A model generated the notes under the pieces. That model ran no database searches. It was not told the DNA's origin and saw only the letters and a program-made list of their open reading frames with translations. From Corynebacterium pelargi (GTDB taxonomy: Bacteria; Actinomycetota; Actinomycetes; Mycobacteriales; Mycobacteriaceae), in NCBI RefSeq assembly GCF_014635485.1, contig NZ_BMCX01000002.1:82292-146291 (forward strand): a stretch of DNA of 64,000 bases, given 5' to 3'. Of this stretch, positions 43,878 through 52,959 are shown one piece after another. The first letter of the stretch is position 1. The number at the start of each line of letters is the position of its first letter. The translations under genes were made by a program, and so were the position numbers.

Positions 43878-46799
43878 ATGGCTGAAACGACCGGCACCAA
43901 GCGCCTCGTCATTGTCGAGTCCTCGACGAAGGCGAAGAAGATCGCGCCCTACCTTGGCAACGACTACATCGTAGAGGCGTCCGTCGGGCATATCCGCGAC
44001 CTGCCGCGCGGTGCCGCCGACGTGCCTTCGAAATACAAAAAGGAGCCCTGGGCGCGACTTGGTGTAAACACCGAGGATGGCTTCAAGCCGCTGTATGTGG
44101 TGAGCACGGATAAAAAGAAGAAGGTCCAAGACCTCAAATCCAAGCTCAAGCAGGTCGACGAGCTGCTGCTCGCAACCGACCCCGACCGCGAAGGCGAAGC
44201 CATTGCCTGGCACTTGCTTGAGGTGCTGAAGCCGAAGGTGCCCGTGAAGCGCATGGTGTTCAATGAGATCACCAAGCCGGCCATTTTGGCTGCCGCTGAG
44301 AACACTCGCGAACTGGACGAAAACCTCGTCGATGCCCAGGAAACGCGCCGCATCCTCGATCGCCTCTATGGCTATGAAGTATCGCCGGTGCTGTGGAAGA
44401 AAGTGATGCCGAGGCTTTCGGCAGGCCGTGTGCAGTCGGTAGCAACGCGCGTGATTGTCGAGCGCGAACGCGAGCGCATGCGCTTTATCTCCGCCGAGTA
44501 CTGGGACATCGAAGCCGAATTCGACACCGGCAAACCCGCCCAAGACGGCAACCCTCGCACCTTCCAGGGCCGCCTGGTCAATCTCAATGGCCAGCGTGTT
44601 GCCACTGGCCGCGACTTCAATGATCGCGGTGAGCTTAGCGCCGATGTGGTGCTGGTGGATCAAAGCAGCGCCCAGTCTTTGGCCGAGGCTTTGCAAGACG
44701 CGCCCATGCAGGTGGCAAAGGTAGAGCAAAAGCCCTATACCCGCCGCCCCTATGCGCCGTTTATGACTTCCACGCTGCAGCAAGAAGCCGGCCGGAAGCT
44801 GCACTTTACCTCCGAGCGCACCATGCGCATCGCGCAGCGCCTCTACGAAAACGGCCACATCACCTATATGCGTACCGACAGCACCGCGCTTTCGGAACAA
44901 GGCATTCAGGCCGCCCGTGAGCAGGCCATTTCCCTCTACGGCAAGGAGTTCGTCGCCGACGGGCCGCGCCGTTATGAGCGCAAGGTGAAAAACTCCCAGG
45001 AGGCACACGAGGCTATTCGCCCCGCCGGCGAGAGCTTCGCTACCCCAGGTCAGCTCCACTCCCAGCTCGATGCCGAGGAGTTCAAACTCTATGAGCTGAT
45101 TTGGCAGCGCACCGTCGCATCCCAGATGGCCGACGCCAAGGGCACGTCCATGAAAGTCACCATCGCCGGCGAAGCGATGGGCAATGAGGTGGAATTCGCC
45201 GCTACCGGACGCACCATCACCTTCCCAGGCTTCCTGCGCGCCTACGTGGAAACCTCCAAGCTTGCCGACGGCCGCGACGTCGCCGACAACGCCGAGAAGC
45301 ACCTGCCGCGCCTAAGCCAAGGCGATGAGCTGGGTGTGAACAAGCTCAGCGCCGAGGAGCACAACACCAACCCGCCTGCGCGCTATACCGAGGCCTCGTT
45401 GGTGAAGAAGATGGAAGATCTCGGCATCGGCCGTCCTTCTACCTATGCCTCGATTATTAAGACGATCCAGGACCGTGGCTATGTCTTTTCCCGCGGCAAT
45501 GCGCTTGTGCCAAGCTGGGTGGCCTTCGCCGTTGTGGGCTTGATGGAAAATAGCTTCGCTGCGCTGGTGGATTATGACTTCACCTCTTCTATGGAAGATG
45601 AGTTGGATGAGATCGCTGCCGGTAATGAAAACGGCACCGATTGGTTGAGCGGCTTCTACTTCGGTGATGCCTCTGCCTCCGATGCCACCGCGGAATCCAT
45701 TGCTCGCCAAGGCGGCCTGAAGGCGCTGGTGGGCGATAACCTTGAGCAGATCGACGCTCGTCTGGTTAATTCCTTGCACCTTTTCGACGACGCCGAAGGC
45801 CGCGCCATCAACGTGCGCGTGGGCCGCTATGGCCCCTATATCGAGCGCCAGGTGGGCACCAAGGACGGCGAGCCTGAGTATCAGCGCGCCAACCTTTCTG
45901 ATTCCACCACGCCCGATGAGCTCACCTTGGAGCTGGCAGAACGCCTCTTTGCCACCCCGCAATCGGGCCGCGAGCTTGGCCGGAACCCGGAAAATGAGCG
46001 CATGATCGTGGCCAAGGAAGGCCGCTTTGGCCCCTATGTGACCGAGCTTGTCAATGATGATGAGCGCGAAAAGGCCGAGGCCAAGGCCGAGGAGATCGTC
46101 GCCCGTGAGCGCGCCGAAGAAGATGAGCAGCGCAAGGCCGAAGGCAAGCGGGCGAAGAACTGGGGCACCAAGACGGCTGCGAACCAAAAAGAAAAGCGCA
46201 TCAACCAGATCGTTGATGAAACACTCAAGCCCAAGACCGCTTCGCTGTTTAAGTCCATGGAGCCATCGACTGTCACCTTGGAGCAGGCCTTGCAGTTGCT
46301 TTCCTTGCCGCGCGAGGTAGGTGTGGATCCAAGCGATGGGGAAGTGATCACTGCCCAAAACGGCCGCTATGGCCCGTATTTGAAGAAGGGCAATGATTCT
46401 CGCTCGCTCAACCGCGAGGAGCAGATCTTCGAGATCACCTTGGATGAGGCTCGTCGCATCTATGCCGAGCCGAAGCGTCGTGGCCGCGGCGCTACGCCTT
46501 CTGCCATTAAGCAGCTTGGTGATAATGACGTCTCGGGCAAGCCCATGAGCGTGAAAGATGGCCGCTTTGGCCCCTATGTCACCGATGGTGAGACGAATGC
46601 CTCGCTGCGTCGTGGCGATGATCCGCTGAAGCTTACCGACGCCCGCGCGAATGAATTGCTCTCTGAGCGCAGGGCAAAGCAAGCCGCGGAGGGTCCGAAG
46701 AAGGCCACGAAGAAGAAAGCCACCAAGAAAAAGGCCACGAAGAAGGCGCCGAAGAAGACCACCAAACGAGTGGTCAAGGCTGGTAGCCGCAAAAAGTAG
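43878..46799 (+). CDS. topA: DNA topoisomerase I
   Basis: The 973-residue enzyme relaxes negative supercoils. The Toprim domain (RLVIVESSTKAKKIAPYLG, ATDPDREGEAIAWHL) and the active-site tyrosine motif HITYMRTDST are clear. The C-terminus carries four topo C-terminal repeats marked by GRYGPYIERQ, GRFGPYVTEL, GRYGPYLKKG and GRFGPYVTDG, and a very Lys-rich tail (KKATKKKATKKKA), as in other actinobacteria. The ATG at 43878 is chosen; the frame extends to 43800, but MAETTGTKRLV is the expected start. Confidence 0.97.
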   Translation: MAETTGTKRLVIVESSTKAKKIAPYLGNDYIVEASVGHIRDLPRGAADVPSKYKKEPWARLGVNTEDGFKPLYVVSTDKKKKVQDLKSKLKQVDELLLATDPDREGEAIAWHLLEVLKPKVPVKRMVFNEITKPAILAAAENTRELDENLVDAQETRRILDRLYGYEVSPVLWKKVMPRLSAGRVQSVATRVIVERERERMRFISAEYWDIEAEFDTGKPAQDGNPRTFQGRLVNLNGQRVATGRDFNDRGELSADVVLVDQSSAQSLAEALQDAPMQVAKVEQKPYTRRPYAPFMTSTLQQEAGRKLHFTSERTMRIAQRLYENGHITYMRTDSTALSEQGIQAAREQAISLYGKEFVADGPRRYERKVKNSQEAHEAIRPAGESFATPGQLHSQLDAEEFKLYELIWQRTVASQMADAKGTSMKVTIAGEAMGNEVEFAATGRTITFPGFLRAYVETSKLADGRDVADNAEKHLPRLSQGDELGVNKLSAEEHNTNPPARYTEASLVKKMEDLGIGRPSTYASIIKTIQDRGYVFSRGNALVPSWVAFAVVGLMENSFAALVDYDFTSSMEDELDEIAAGNENGTDWLSGFYFGDASASDATAESIARQGGLKALVGDNLEQIDARLVNSLHLFDDAEGRAINVRVGRYGPYIERQVGTKDGEPEYQRANLSDSTTPDELTLELAERLFATPQSGRELGRNPENERMIVAKEGRFGPYVTELVNDDEREKAEAKAEEIVARERAEEDEQRKAEGKRAKNWGTKTAANQKEKRINQIVDETLKPKTASLFKSMEPSTVTLEQALQLLSLPREVGVDPSDGEVITAQNGRYGPYLKKGNDSRSLNREEQIFEITLDEARRIYAEPKRRGRGATPSAIKQLGDNDVSGKPMSVKDGRFGPYVTDGETNASLRRGDDPLKLTDARANELLSERRAKQAAEGPKKATKKKATKKKATKKAPKKTTKRVVKAGSRKK

Positions 46800-46819
46800 C
46801 ACTGCAGGAGTGCAGTGTG

Positions 46820-46853
46820 GCCCCGGGGATGTGGCAGCGTCCCTGGGGCTTTG
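46820..46853 (+). terminator. Terminator of topA
   Basis: GCCCCGGGGA pairs with TCCCTGGGGC (10 bp with one G-T pair), followed by TTTG; a small ACTGCA/TGCAGT hairpin precedes it at 46801-46816. Confidence 0.6.
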
Positions 46854-46913
46854 CGCTGAAATTTTGCGCTGGGTTTAGGCCGTGGTGGGCGCAGTGATAG
46901 GTCTTCTTGGCAA

Positions 46914-46932
46914 TTTGGCTATGCTAACCTTA
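46914..46932 (+). promoter_or_regulatory. DtxR-like iron box of the siderophore importer operon
   Basis: TTTGGCTATGCTAACCTTA matches about 16 of 19 positions of the DtxR consensus, with a perfect CTAACCTTA right half. It lies about 85 bp before the lipoprotein start. Confidence 0.75.
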
Positions 46933-47015
46933 TTTCTCCTGATATTGTGCTGGTGGCTTATTCCAGCATGCCCAACTGCGGTTGGGTTCCCTCATATCGA
47001 AATAAGGAAGACCCC

Positions 47016-48074
47016 ATGGTTCAACGACGCACAACGCTGCGCCTTGTCGGCATCGGAGCAACCTTAAGCCTCGCGCTTGCCGCCTGCGGTGCATCTGAAG
47101 AAGTAAAGAACAACGACACTCAGACTTCCACCCAAGCGGAAGGCAATACGCAGTATCCGATCAAGATTGAGAACTGCGGAGAAACCCTCACCATCGACCA
47201 GGCACCTACTCGCGTAGTCTCCCTCGACCAAGGCTCCACCGAGATCCTGCTTTCTTTGGGCCTTCAAGACAAGATCGTCGGTACCGCATCCTGGACGGAC
47301 CCGATCCTGCCCGAGCTTGAGCAGGCGAATGAGAACGTGCCGCGCCTGGCCGATAACGCACCGACCTACGAGGTCGTCCTCGACACCGACCCGGACTTCA
47401 TCACCGCCTCCTTTGGCCGCCACTTCAAAAAAGAAGGCGGCGTTGCCCCTCGCGAGCGTTTCGAGGAAACCGGCATCCCCACCTACCTTTCGCCCACCGA
47501 CTGCGATAACGGCGAGAGCATCAACGCCGGCGGTACGCGCAGCTCCGCGCTGACCCCTGAGGTGATCTACGAAGAAATTACCCAGTTGGCTGAAATCTTC
47601 GACGTGCAAAGCCGCGGCGAGGAACTCGTCGATTCGCTCAAGCAGCGCGTAGAAAAGGCCACCAAGGATCTGCCCGATGCCGACGGCCAGACCGTTGCCT
47701 TCTGGTTCGCCGATACCAAGACCCCATACATGGCTGGCGGCCAAAGCGAACCCCAGATGCTGGCAAACATGACCGGCCTGAGCAACGTCTACGCCCAGGA
47801 CAAAGAAGACTGGCCAGCAGTGACCTGGGAGGACGTAGCCGATAAGCAACCAGACATCCTGGTGCTTGGCGATCTTGAACGTGACCGCTTCCCCGGCGAC
47901 CGCCTGAAGGATAAGAAGAAGTTCTTGGCTGAGGATCCGCTGACCAAGAACATGAAGGCAGTCAAGGAAGAAAACTACATCGCACTGCACGGTGCAGAAC
48001 TCAACCCATCCATCCGCTTCGTCGATGGCTTGGAAAAGATTGCTGAGTACCTGCGCGAGCACGATAAGCGCTAA
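47016..48074 (+). CDS. Iron-siderophore/haem-type ABC transporter, substrate-binding lipoprotein
   Basis: The 352-residue protein has a lipobox (LSLALAAC|GA) and a cluster-8 (FecB/FhuD-like) binding fold: RVVSLDQGSTEILLSLGL, YEVVLDTDPDFITASFG, and a long alpha-helical bridge. A GGAAG site precedes the ATG at 47016. With its FecCD-type permease and ATPase it forms one importer, and the DtxR box argues for iron. Siderophore, haem or another chelate (or cobalamin) cannot be told apart. Confidence 0.9.
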   Translation: MVQRRTTLRLVGIGATLSLALAACGASEEVKNNDTQTSTQAEGNTQYPIKIENCGETLTIDQAPTRVVSLDQGSTEILLSLGLQDKIVGTASWTDPILPELEQANENVPRLADNAPTYEVVLDTDPDFITASFGRHFKKEGGVAPRERFEETGIPTYLSPTDCDNGESINAGGTRSSALTPEVIYEEITQLAEIFDVQSRGEELVDSLKQRVEKATKDLPDADGQTVAFWFADTKTPYMAGGQSEPQMLANMTGLSNVYAQDKEDWPAVTWEDVADKQPDILVLGDLERDRFPGDRLKDKKKFLAEDPLTKNMKAVKEENYIALHGAELNPSIRFVDGLEKIAEYLREHDKR

Positions 48075-48082
48075 GGCGAATT

Positions 48083-49120
48083 GTGAACGCTGCACCCCAT
48101 CGCTTTCGACGCACCCTCGGTGTCGGAGCGCTCACGCTGCTTGCCTGCGCGCTCATCGCTGCATCCCTGCTGGGAGCAACGGTGTTAGGGCCGGCTGCGG
48201 TCAGCGCAGTCAACGTGCGTGATGTGCTAGCCAATCACCTGCTCGGTGCCGATATCCCGGTGCGAAACATCAAAGATGCCATCGTCTGGGAAGAGCGCCT
48301 CCCACGAGCCATCCTCGCCGCCTTATGTGGCGCAGGCTTGGGCCTGTGCGGTGTGATTATGCAGTCGCTACTGCGAAACCCACTGGCAGACCCCTATATC
48401 TTGGGTGTGTCTTCCGGTGCTTCCACCGGGGCTGTGGTGGTCGGCATCTTTGGCCTCGGGGCATCACGCTTAAGCCTTTCTTCCGGCGCATTCGTGGGAT
48501 CGCTGATCGCCTTCGGCTTGGTGCTACTGCTTGCTCGCTTCTGTGGTGGAACAACGGAAAAAGTCCTGCTTGCCGGTATTGCCGCCACGCAACTATTTTC
48601 CGCCCTCACCTCACTGTTGGTGTTCGCCTTCGCCGATTCCGATGAAGCCCGTGGCGTGATGTTCTGGCTATTAGGCTCGCTCGAAGGCATCCGCTGGTTC
48701 GATGTTCGCATCGCAGCCGTGGTGGTATTCCTTGGAACGCTGCTCTGCCTGTATTTTGCGCGCGTGCTCGATGCCTTCGCCTTCGGCGATACCATCGCAT
48801 CTACCCTGGGCATTAACGTGACCAAAATCCGCTTGGTGCTACTTGGCCTGTGCGCATTGATCACCGCCACCTTGGTCTCGATCACCGGCGCCATCGGCTT
48901 CTTAGGCTTGGTGCTGCCGCATGTGGCGCGACTGCTGCTGGGCACCGCCCAACACATGAAGGTCATTCCCGTCACCATCGTCGTCGGCGCGGTGTTTATG
49001 GTGTGGGTCGATGTCTTCTCGCGCCTTGCCTTCGCACCAACCCCATTGCCAGCCGGTGTGGGCACAGCGCTTGTTGGCGTGCCAGTCTTTGTATTCCTAA
49101 TGGCCAGGAGGAGGGCATGA
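48083..49120 (+). CDS. FecCD-family ABC transporter permease
   Basis: The 345-residue protein has about ten helices and the FecCD signature ERLPRAILAALCGAGLGLCG, MQSLLRNPLADPYILGVSSG and GAIGFLGLVLPHVARLLLG. It starts at a GTG 8 nt after the lipoprotein stop and overlaps the ATPase gene by 4 nt. Confidence 0.93.
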   Translation: MNAAPHRFRRTLGVGALTLLACALIAASLLGATVLGPAAVSAVNVRDVLANHLLGADIPVRNIKDAIVWEERLPRAILAALCGAGLGLCGVIMQSLLRNPLADPYILGVSSGASTGAVVVGIFGLGASRLSLSSGAFVGSLIAFGLVLLLARFCGGTTEKVLLAGIAATQLFSALTSLLVFAFADSDEARGVMFWLLGSLEGIRWFDVRIAAVVVFLGTLLCLYFARVLDAFAFGDTIASTLGINVTKIRLVLLGLCALITATLVSITGAIGFLGLVLPHVARLLLGTAQHMKVIPVTIVVGAVFMVWVDVFSRLAFAPTPLPAGVGTALVGVPVFVFLMARRRA

Positions 49121-49878
49121 GCCTCGAAGCACACGAAGTGAGCTGGAAGCGCGGCAACAACTTAGTTGTCAACGGTGTTTCGCTCACACCAGAGCCCAAC
49201 ACCACCGTGGGTCTGCTCGGCCCCAATGGTTCAGGCAAATCCTCCTTCCTGCGCCTGCTGCATGGCGAGGTGCGCCCCACCGAAGGCAGGGTGCTGCTGA
49301 ACCAACGCGACCTTCACAGCATTGGACGCAAAGAACGCGCCAAGCAGATCGCGGTGGTAAGCCAGCACGTGGGAACCGACCTGAACATGTCGGTACGAGA
49401 AGTGGTCGCCCTTGGGCGCATCCCCTTTCGATCACTCATCGCCAGTGAGCAAGGATCGGATCAAGCAGCCATCGAAGCCGCCATGGAAGAAACCGGGGTC
49501 ACGCACCTACGGGATCGTTCCTGGCATCAGCTTTCCGGTGGTGAACAACAGCGTGTGCACATCGCCCGCGCCTTGGCCCAAGAACCAAAAGAGCTGCTTC
49601 TCGACGAACCAACGAACCACCTGGATATCCAACACCAATTGGAGATCCTGCAATTGGTTCGCTCGCTTGATGCCACCTGCGTGGTGGCACTGCATGATCT
49701 CAACCTTGCCGCCATGTTCTGCGATAGCCTCATGCTGCTCAAAGACGGCAAAGTGGCAGTAGCGGGAGCAACCGAAGAGGTCTTGCGCCCAGAGACCATC
49801 CAAGAGATCTTCGGTGTTCGAGCAAAGATCAACCGCGACCCAGACAATGGGCGCATGCACATCGCCTACGAGTGCTAA
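49117..49878 (+). CDS. ABC transporter ATP-binding protein (FecE/FepC type)
   Basis: The 253-residue ATPase has Walker A GPNGSGKSS, signature LSGGEQQR, Walker B ELLLDEPTNHLD and H-loop ALHDLNLAA. The LSG-to-LDEPTNHLDI pattern is typical of siderophore/haem/B12 importers. GGAGGAGG precedes the ATG. Third gene of the DtxR-controlled operon; a terminator follows. Confidence 0.94.
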   Translation: MSLEAHEVSWKRGNNLVVNGVSLTPEPNTTVGLLGPNGSGKSSFLRLLHGEVRPTEGRVLLNQRDLHSIGRKERAKQIAVVSQHVGTDLNMSVREVVALGRIPFRSLIASEQGSDQAAIEAAMEETGVTHLRDRSWHQLSGGEQQRVHIARALAQEPKELLLDEPTNHLDIQHQLEILQLVRSLDATCVVALHDLNLAAMFCDSLMLLKDGKVAVAGATEEVLRPETIQEIFGVRAKINRDPDNGRMHIAYEC

Positions 49879-49890
49879 ACAACAACAATG

Positions 49891-49930
49891 CCCCCGGCTC
49901 TCGCCTTTCAAGGCTGCAGCCGGGGGTTTG
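49891..49930. terminator. Terminator between the iron importer and cyaB
   Basis: CCCCCGGCT pairs with AGCCGGGGG, with an inner GCCTT/AAGGC stem, between two convergent genes. Confidence 0.8.
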
Positions 49931-49932
49931 GT

Positions 49933-51462
49933 TTAATCTGAGCGATCCGCCAAGGTGGGCCTGATTGGGCGAGCAAGTTGCGTCATCAAATTCCTACCGC
50001 GCAGCTCCACCGACTTCATCAGCGTCCAGCGGGCCTGCTCAGCCTCATTGGCACGATCAAGGGTGGCGGCATTGGTCAAGACGCGGCCAGGGGTGTTCTT
50101 TGCAATCTCCGTCAAACGCGCTGCGGTATTCACGGCATCGCCAATCACGGTGTATTCGAAGCGATCGTGGCCACCAATATGGCCTGCCACCACATGGCCA
50201 GAGGCCACACCAATGCCGGCCTGCAGGCGCAGCCCTTGGAGCTCCTGGCGCAACTCGCGCGCGGTTTTGAGGGCATGGCTTGCAGAGTCGGTCAGGGAAA
50301 TCGGCGCACCAAACACAGCCAGGGCGGCATCGCCTTGGAACTTATTAATGATGCCCTTGTTGCGGTGTACCACTTCTACAACGTGCTCGAAGAAGCGATT
50401 GAGCTCCTCCACGACTTCCTCGGGATCGTGATTCACAGCGAAGGTAGTAGATCCAACCACGTCCACGAACACCACGGCCACCTCGCGGTCCTCGCCGCCC
50501 AAGGTGGGGCGTTCTTCCAGGGCGCGGCGGGCCACCTCGATGCCCACGTAGCGGCCGAAAATATCGCGCACGCGCTGGCGTTCCTGCAGGCCGCGCATCA
50601 TCTCATTAAAACCGGCCTGCAGCACACCGATCTCGGAGCCATCATAAATATCCACCTGCACATCCGACTCGCCGCGGCGCACCCGGTTAATGGCGCCCTG
50701 AAGCTCCAGGATGGGATCCACCACGCTCATGGTGGCCAAGGTGGTGCCCACAAAGCCGGTAATCAAAGCGGTAATGCTCAAGGCGATAATCGCCGGCACA
50801 ATATCGGCGTCGCTGCCGCTGAACAACCCCGCGGCGTCGCCAAGCGCCATTAAAGCAATACCGACAATGGGGGCAGCGGAGGTTAAAAGCCAGGTCAGGC
50901 CGAGGCGCTGGCTAATCGGGGGCTCCAAGGTGGAATCCTCGAAGCGGCGCGCCAGGGCAGTCGCTGCCACGGGGCGAACCAGACGCTCGGCAAAAAGATA
51001 AGTGATCACCGTGATGGCGCTGCCGGCAAGAGAGGTGGCAACAACCACCACCAGGCCTAAGTGCGCGGAGGTTTGAGCTGCGGCAATGCCTAAGATCACG
51101 ATGCCAAGCAACCACACCGCCAGGCACAACGCCGACTGCAAAAATGGAATGCGCATCACTAGGTGGCGCACCATGTTCGGGTCGTGGCGCTCGGGATGGC
51201 GCTGCCAGTCGATCACCGGCCTAAACAGCACGAAGGTAGCGATAGCGCCGATGAGCACCGCAAACACCACATACGCCAGGCCAATAATGGGCAGGTAGGG
51301 CGCGTCGATGGGGAACTCGGCAAGCTCTGGCATGGGCACCAGATACTTCAAAAAGAGCATCACTCCAACTGCTGCAAGCAAATTGGAGCCCAGCACCGCC
51401 GTGGCATACAAAGGCCAAGAGGTGCTAAAGAGCCACTTAAATGCTCGCCACAATCTGGTCAT
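49933..51462 (-). CDS. cyaB: Membrane-bound class III adenylate cyclase with HAMP domain (CyaB type)
   Basis: The 509-residue protein has six membrane helices, a HAMP segment (about 245-300; VVDPILELQGAINRVRRGES) and a class III cyclase domain: VAVVFVDVVGSTTFA (metal Asp), NKFQGDAALAVFGAP and YTVIGDAVNTAARL. It makes cAMP, the ligand of GlxR, and is the homologue of M. tuberculosis Rv3645 and C. glutamicum CyaB. ATG 51462 has a TAGAGT box 7 nt upstream, so the transcript is likely leaderless. Divergent from holB with only 59 nt between starts. Confidence 0.93.
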   Translation of the reverse strand: MTRLWRAFKWLFSTSWPLYATAVLGSNLLAAVGVMLFLKYLVPMPELAEFPIDAPYLPIIGLAYVVFAVLIGAIATFVLFRPVIDWQRHPERHDPNMVRHLVMRIPFLQSALCLAVWLLGIVILGIAAAQTSAHLGLVVVVATSLAGSAITVITYLFAERLVRPVAATALARRFEDSTLEPPISQRLGLTWLLTSAAPIVGIALMALGDAAGLFSGSDADIVPAIIALSITALITGFVGTTLATMSVVDPILELQGAINRVRRGESDVQVDIYDGSEIGVLQAGFNEMMRGLQERQRVRDIFGRYVGIEVARRALEERPTLGGEDREVAVVFVDVVGSTTFAVNHDPEEVVEELNRFFEHVVEVVHRNKGIINKFQGDAALAVFGAPISLTDSASHALKTARELRQELQGLRLQAGIGVASGHVVAGHIGGHDRFEYTVIGDAVNTAARLTEIAKNTPGRVLTNAATLDRANEAEQARWTLMKSVELRGRNLMTQLARPIRPTLADRSD

Positions 51463-51469
51463 AGCAATC

Positions 51470-51475
51470 ACTCTA
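51470..51475 (-). promoter_or_regulatory. -10 box TAGAGT for leaderless cyaB transcript
   Basis: On the minus strand TAGAGT ends 7 nt before the ATG at 51462. Confidence 0.5.
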
Positions 51476-51508
51476 ACCGGCAGTGCAATCTTGTGGTGAC
51501 ATAGCGGT

Positions 51509-51514
51509 TAGGGT
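51509..51514 (+). promoter_or_regulatory. -10 box TAGGGT for leaderless holB transcript
   Basis: TAGGGT ends 7 nt before the GTG at 51522. Confidence 0.5.
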
Positions 51515-51521
51515 GGATTCC

Positions 51522-52727
51522 GTGACTAGCAATGACGTGTTCGCCCAAATGGGTGTGAGCGAACTAATCGCACCACAGTTGCGCAACGCCGCACGCGCAG
51601 CCCGCGCAGGAGACACCGGCAGCGCGATGACGCACGCCTGGCTTTTTAGCGGCCCTCCCGGCTCCGGGCGTTCCGTGGCGGCGGTGGCATTCGCCGCAGC
51701 ACTCGAATGCTCCAACCCCGATGTGGTGGGCTGCGGGCAGTGCGAACAATGCCGAGCAGTGCGCAACGGCACGCATGGCGATGTGGTCCATATTGTGCCC
51801 CAGGAACTTTCCATTGCCGTGGCCACCATGCGCCGAGACGTAATCGAACCAGCCGCCACCCGGCCCACCGTGGCCTCCTGGCGCGTGGTGATTTTGGATA
51901 ATGCCGATCGGCTTACCGACGGAGCCGCGAACGCCCTGCTGAAAACCGTGGAGGAACCGCCCAAGCACACCGTCATCTTGCTGTGCGCGCCTTCGACTGA
52001 CCCCCAAGACGTCATGCCCACGCTCGTCTCACGCAGCCGCCATGTGTACGTGCCACAGCCAAACACCAAAGAAGTGGCGCGGCTTTTAATGCAAAGCGAA
52101 GACGTGAGCGAAGAAATTGCCACCTTGGCCGCCGCATCGACCAGTAATCACGTCGGCCGTGCCAGGCGATTGGTGCGAGACCCCGATATGCAGCGCAGCC
52201 GTGCGCGCACACTCACCCTTGCCGAGGACGTATTCCGGGGCGATAAGGCATTCCGCAATGTCACCGCCATGGTCAAAGAAATCACCAAAGTAGCAGAGCA
52301 AGGCCTGGCCGAAGCCTCCGAGGCTGAGGTAGAAAAATTGCGCACCGCTTTGGGCATGGGCGCTAGTGGCCGTGGCGCACAAAAGGCATTGCGTGGCAGC
52401 GCCGGGCAGATCCGAGAATTGGAAGATAAGCACAAAAAGCGCAAAACGCGTGCGGTGCGCGATGCCCTGGATTTAGCCCTAGTAGACCTCGCCGGGCTGT
52501 ACCGCGATGCGCTGATCAAGGCCGTGGACTCCAAGGTTGAGCTCATGCATCCAGACTTTCAGCAGCTTTCCGAGGGGCTGTGCCAAAGGGTGAGTCCACA
52601 GGGGCTCAGCGCCTGCATCGAGGCCATTATGAAGGCCCGTGAGCACCTGGGAATGAACGTGCGGCCAGAGACAGCACTCGATGCGATGGTGGGCCGTATC
52701 AGGCTTGCATGCGGGGTAAGTGAGTAG
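51522..52727 (+). CDS. holB: DNA polymerase III delta-prime subunit
   Basis: The 401-residue clamp-loader subunit has an AAA+ fold: FSGPPGSGRSVAAVAFA (degenerate P-loop with Arg in place of Lys, as expected for a non-ATPase delta-prime), a zinc module CGQCEQCRAV, ILDNADRLTDGAANALLKTV EEPP region and the SRSRHV sensor. GTG 51522 is chosen from the -10 box spacing. Downstream is tRNA-Thr. Confidence 0.92.
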   Translation: MTSNDVFAQMGVSELIAPQLRNAARAARAGDTGSAMTHAWLFSGPPGSGRSVAAVAFAAALECSNPDVVGCGQCEQCRAVRNGTHGDVVHIVPQELSIAVATMRRDVIEPAATRPTVASWRVVILDNADRLTDGAANALLKTVEEPPKHTVILLCAPSTDPQDVMPTLVSRSRHVYVPQPNTKEVARLLMQSEDVSEEIATLAAASTSNHVGRARRLVRDPDMQRSRARTLTLAEDVFRGDKAFRNVTAMVKEITKVAEQGLAEASEAEVEKLRTALGMGASGRGAQKALRGSAGQIRELEDKHKKRKTRAVRDALDLALVDLAGLYRDALIKAVDSKVELMHPDFQQLSEGLCQRVSPQGLSACIEAIMKAREHLGMNVRPETALDAMVGRIRLACGVSE

Positions 52728-52785
52728 CAATTTTCTTGCTGCCAGTACCGTGATGTAAAGTGCCAACAGGATTATTTGATCCGAG

Positions 52786-52861
52786 GCCGCCTTAGCTCAG
52801 TCGGTAGAGCATCTCACTCGTAATGAGAAGGTCGCGAGTTCGATTCTCGCAGGCGGCTCCA
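52786..52861 (+). tRNA. tRNA-Thr (anticodon CGT), CCA encoded
   Basis: Acceptor GCCGCCT/AGGCGGC, anticodon stem TCTCA/TGAGA around CTCGTAA giving CGT, T-arm GAGTTCGATTC. The 3' CCA is encoded at 52859-52861. Confidence 0.95.
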
Positions 52862-52905
52862 CACTCCAGTCCAAACGGAGACAAACCGTTTGATGGCTGG
52901 AATTG

Positions 52906-52959
52906 GCCGGGTGACCTACTTTCCCTTGATATTGCGGGAAAGCGGGTGCCCGGCTTTTT
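52906..52959 (+). terminator. Terminator of tRNA-Thr
   Basis: Outer arms GCCGGG/CCCGGC and inner arms CTTTCCC/GGGAAAG are followed by TTTTT. Confidence 0.7.

Noticed and set aside
43869..45302. 477-codon open frame antisense to topA (and a second one at 45312-46802)
   Set aside because: Both are complement shadows of topA; they lack ribosome sites and promoter and read as repeated Leu/Gly/His-rich sequence.
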